Of a stretch of 8,841 nt of DNA, positions 7,690-8,841 are shown piece by piece. The DNA is taken from positions 1 through 8,841 of the forward strand of contig JAAYZB010000179.1 in NCBI GenBank assembly GCA_012515085.1, read 5' to 3'. A program made the translations under genes and the position numbers. The notes below the pieces were generated by a model. It worked only from the letters and a program-made list of their open reading frames with translations, ran no database searches and was not told the DNA's origin. The stretch comes from Acholeplasmataceae bacterium. GTDB lineage: Bacteria > Bacillota_I > Bacilli_A > Izemoplasmatales > Hujiaoplasmataceae. Position 1 is the stretch's first letter; the number at the start of each line of letters is the position of its first letter.

Positions 7690-7696
7690 AAGGCGA
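7670..7696 (+). repeat. perfect 7-bp inverted repeat around a T-rich loop
   Basis: TCGCCTT (7670-7676) is perfectly complementary to AAGGCGA (7690-7696), leaving a 13-base loop that is almost all T. Because the T run sits in the loop and not after the stem, it is not a classical terminator by itself. It shares bases with the tentative terminator hairpin at 7658-7689, so the two folds cannot exist together. Confidence 0.5.
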
Positions 7697-7713
7697 AACA
7701 CGGTAAATATTGC

Positions 7714-7742
7714 TTGCTTTCCCCCCCCTAATTTGGTAGAAT
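7714..7742 (+). promoter_or_regulatory. SigA-type promoter for rpsB with extended -10
   Basis: A -35 box TTGCTT (7714-7719) and a -10 box TAGAAT (7737-7742) are separated by exactly 17 bases. A TG one base before the -10 (7734-7735) gives the extended form TGGTAGAAT. Each box differs from consensus by one or two bases. Transcription would start at about 7748-7751, giving an rpsB leader of about 100 bases. The spacer contains eight consecutive C residues (7721-7728), which is unusual. An alternative TTGCTT at 7710-7715 gives a poorer 21-base spacing. Confidence 0.72.
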
Positions 7743-7765
7743 AATATCGCCGTAAAAAATACACA

Positions 7766-7820
7766 CATCGCTGAGCAATTTGCCGGGAGCCGACTGGTGG
7801 CAATAGCGTGGATAGCGATG
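7766..7820 (+). ncRNA. structured 5' leader of rpsB, candidate S2 autoregulatory element
   Basis: The leader folds into a stacked hairpin. There is a perfect 7-bp outer stem CATCGCT (7766-7772) with AGCGATG (7814-7820), an inner 5-bp stem TTGCC (7780-7784) with GGCAA (7799-7803), and an apical GCC/GGT (7789-7791 with 7796-7798, one G-T pair) closing a four-base loop. Asymmetric single-stranded patches lie between the stems. It sits between the promoter and the rpsB ribosome site, where ribosomal protein leaders act; the t44 RNA of gamma-proteobacteria is a known rpsB leader. Regulation by S2 is inferred. There is no T run after the stem, so translational control would be more likely than attenuation. 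Confidence 0.45.
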
Positions 7821-7835
7821 GAGGCACAATCAAAT

Positions 7836-7841
7836 AGGAGG
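7836..7841 (+). promoter_or_regulatory. rpsB ribosome binding site, AGGAGG
   Basis: AGGAGG lies ten bases before the ATG at 7852 and 15 bases after the leader hairpin. A second GGAGG at 7820-7824 touches the base of the hairpin but is too far from the start codon to serve rpsB directly; it may act as a standby site. The spacing to the start is slightly long but within the normal range. Confidence 0.8.
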
Positions 7842-7851
7842 ATTTAAAACA

Positions 7852-8841
7852 ATGGGCGTATTATCCATGAAAGCCCTGCTGGAGGCAGGCGTCCACTTCG
7901 GGCATCAAACCCGTCGGTGGAATCCGAAGATGGCCAAGTACATCTTCACATCAAGAAATGGAATTCATATCATCGATTTACAAAAGACGAGCGAATGCAT
8001 CGACATCGCCTACAAGGCACTTTTCGATATCGTCGTCGCTGGCGGACGTGTTCTCTTCGTCGGCACCAAGAAACAATCGCAAGAACCGGTACGTGAAGAA
8101 GCGATCCGCTCCGGACAATTCTATGTGGACAAACGTTGGCTGGGCGGCACGCTCACCAATTTCAAAACGATCAAAAAATCAATCAAGCGATTGCACGATC
8201 TTCACAAAATGGAAGAAGACGGTACTTTTGCCGTTTTACCAAAAAAAGAAGTCATCACCCTGCGTAAAGAAATGGATCGGCTCGAGAAATTTTTAGGCGG
8301 GATCAAAGATATGCGGACTCTGCCGGAGGCGCTCTTCATCATCGATCCGCGTAAGGAAAGAAATGCAATCTTAGAAGCGAAAAAACTCGGGATTCCTGTG
8401 TTTGGCATCATCGATACCAATTGTGATCCCGATGAAGTGGATTATATCATCCCGGCCAATGACGATGCACTTCGCTCGGTAAAACTGATCGTCGGCAAAA
8501 TGGGAGATGCCATTGTTGAAGCGAACGGTGGTCTCACCGGAGAAGCTGAAGACGAAGTCGTGGAAGTCGAGGGCGATACTTCTGAGAAGAGCGAGGAAGA
8601 AGAAAAACCGGATATTCCGGAAGCCTTGCTCGAGAAAAAATTAGCACCGGAAAAGCCAAAGACTGCTGCTCCGGCGAAAAAGCCGCTGACGAAAGTCGTT
8701 GTTCTGCAGGAAAAAACGGAAAAAGCTCCGGCACCGAAAACACCCGTTGAAGCAGAAAAAAAACCGCTTCCCAAACAACCTGTCGAAGTGAAAGCCGAAG
8801 TCAAACCGGAAGTGAAAGCCGAAGTCAAACCGGAAGTGAAA
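7852..8841 (+). CDS. rpsB: 30S ribosomal protein S2 with long low-complexity C-terminal tail, 3' truncated by window
   Basis: S2 is an essential small-subunit protein near the mRNA exit side of the 30S. The N-terminal 225 or so residues are standard: the start MGVLSMKALLEAGVHFGHQT, the RRWNPKMAKYIF block, RNGIHIIDLQKT, FVGTKKQSQEPVREEA, FYVDKRWLGGTLTNF, ALFIIDPRKERNAILEAKKLGIP in two adjoining parts, and IIDTNCDPDEVDYIIPANDDALRSV. Ordinary S2 proteins end near residue 240-260. This one continues for at least 100 further residues (231-330) without a stop and leaves the window still open. The tail is first very acidic (about 231-256) and then rich in Lys, Pro, Ala, Glu and Val, ending in EVKAEVKP repeats. 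The start is ATG at 7852 behind AGGAGG. tsf would be the usual next gene but is beyond the window. Confidence 0.97.
   Translation, partial: MGVLSMKALLEAGVHFGHQTRRWNPKMAKYIFTSRNGIHIIDLQKTSECIDIAYKALFDIVVAGGRVLFVGTKKQSQEPVREEAIRSGQFYVDKRWLGGTLTNFKTIKKSIKRLHDLHKMEEDGTFAVLPKKEVITLRKEMDRLEKFLGGIKDMRTLPEALFIIDPRKERNAILEAKKLGIPVFGIIDTNCDPDEVDYIIPANDDALRSVKLIVGKMGDAIVEANGGLTGEAEDEVVEVEGDTSEKSEEEEKPDIPEALLEKKLAPEKPKTAAPAKKPLTKVVVLQEKTEKAPAPKTPVEAEKKPLPKQPVEVKAEVKPEVKAEVKPEVK
8785..8841 (+). repeat. perfect 24-bp tandem repeat within rpsB, running off the window
   Basis: Two identical 24-base units (8785-8808 and 8809-8832) are followed by the first nine bases of a third (8833-8841) at the window edge. 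Each unit encodes EVKAEVKP, and each is itself two similar 12-base halves (EVKA and EVKP). The unit is a multiple of three, so gain or loss of copies would keep the frame. The total copy number cannot be seen. Confidence 0.93.

Noticed and set aside
8442..8828. Long open frame on the minus strand opposite the rpsB tail, rich in Ser, Phe, Gly and Ala
   Set aside because: It is the antisense image of the repetitive Glu/Lys/Pro/Ala codons of the S2 tail. It has no family features, and the plus strand is clearly coding.
1..8841. CRISPR arrays, insertion sequences, attachment sites, tRNA or rRNA genes
   Set aside because: I saw no regularly spaced repeats, transposase motifs, terminal inverted repeats or tRNA-like folds. 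Nearly all bases are taken by ordinary coding genes on one strand.

Overview
The window is a compact, one-strand (+) block of bacterial housekeeping genes. It holds most of a V/A-type (Ntp) ATPase operon, then a dUTPase gene, then the start of rpsB for ribosomal protein S2. The gene order I-K-E-C-G-A-B-D matches the ntp operon of Enterococcus hirae. Strong AGGAGG-type ribosome binding sites, a TTGCTT-N17-TGGTAGAAT promoter, a dUTPase of the form common in Firmicutes and their phages, and a typical Firmicute S2 N-terminus all point to Bacillota. The long low-complexity tail on S2 recalls Mollicutes and related Bacilli, but the base composition looks balanced by eye rather than very AT-rich. UGA is a true stop in ntpE, ntpB, ntpD and dut, so the standard bacterial code is used. 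Finer placement is not supported.

Layout: 1-921 is the C-terminal half of the membrane stator subunit NtpI, cut by the window edge. It is followed by ntpK (rotor ring, 944-1417), ntpE (peripheral stalk, 1434-2066), ntpC (axle-to-ring socket, 2068-3021), ntpG (subunit F, 3041-3358), ntpA (catalytic, 3373-5169), ntpB (nucleotide-binding, non-catalytic, 5162-6538) and ntpD (central axle, 6541-7182). Gaps run from 22 bases to an 8-base overlap, so these genes are almost certainly co-transcribed. dut (7212-7658) follows 29 bases later and may share that transcript. The 193-base gap 7659-7851 holds a possible terminator, a good promoter and a structured leader for rpsB. rpsB begins at 7852 and runs off the window end while still open.

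Together NtpA/B/G/D/C/E and NtpI/K form a rotary ATPase that couples ATP hydrolysis or synthesis to ion movement. The ion ligands visible in NtpK match the sodium-binding set of E. hirae NtpK, so sodium coupling is the best reading. No wholly new system is visible. The points most worth a second look are the sodium-type NtpK, the S2 extension of at least 100 residues ending in a perfect 24-base tandem repeat, the rpsB leader fold, and an eight-C run inside the rpsB promoter spacer.
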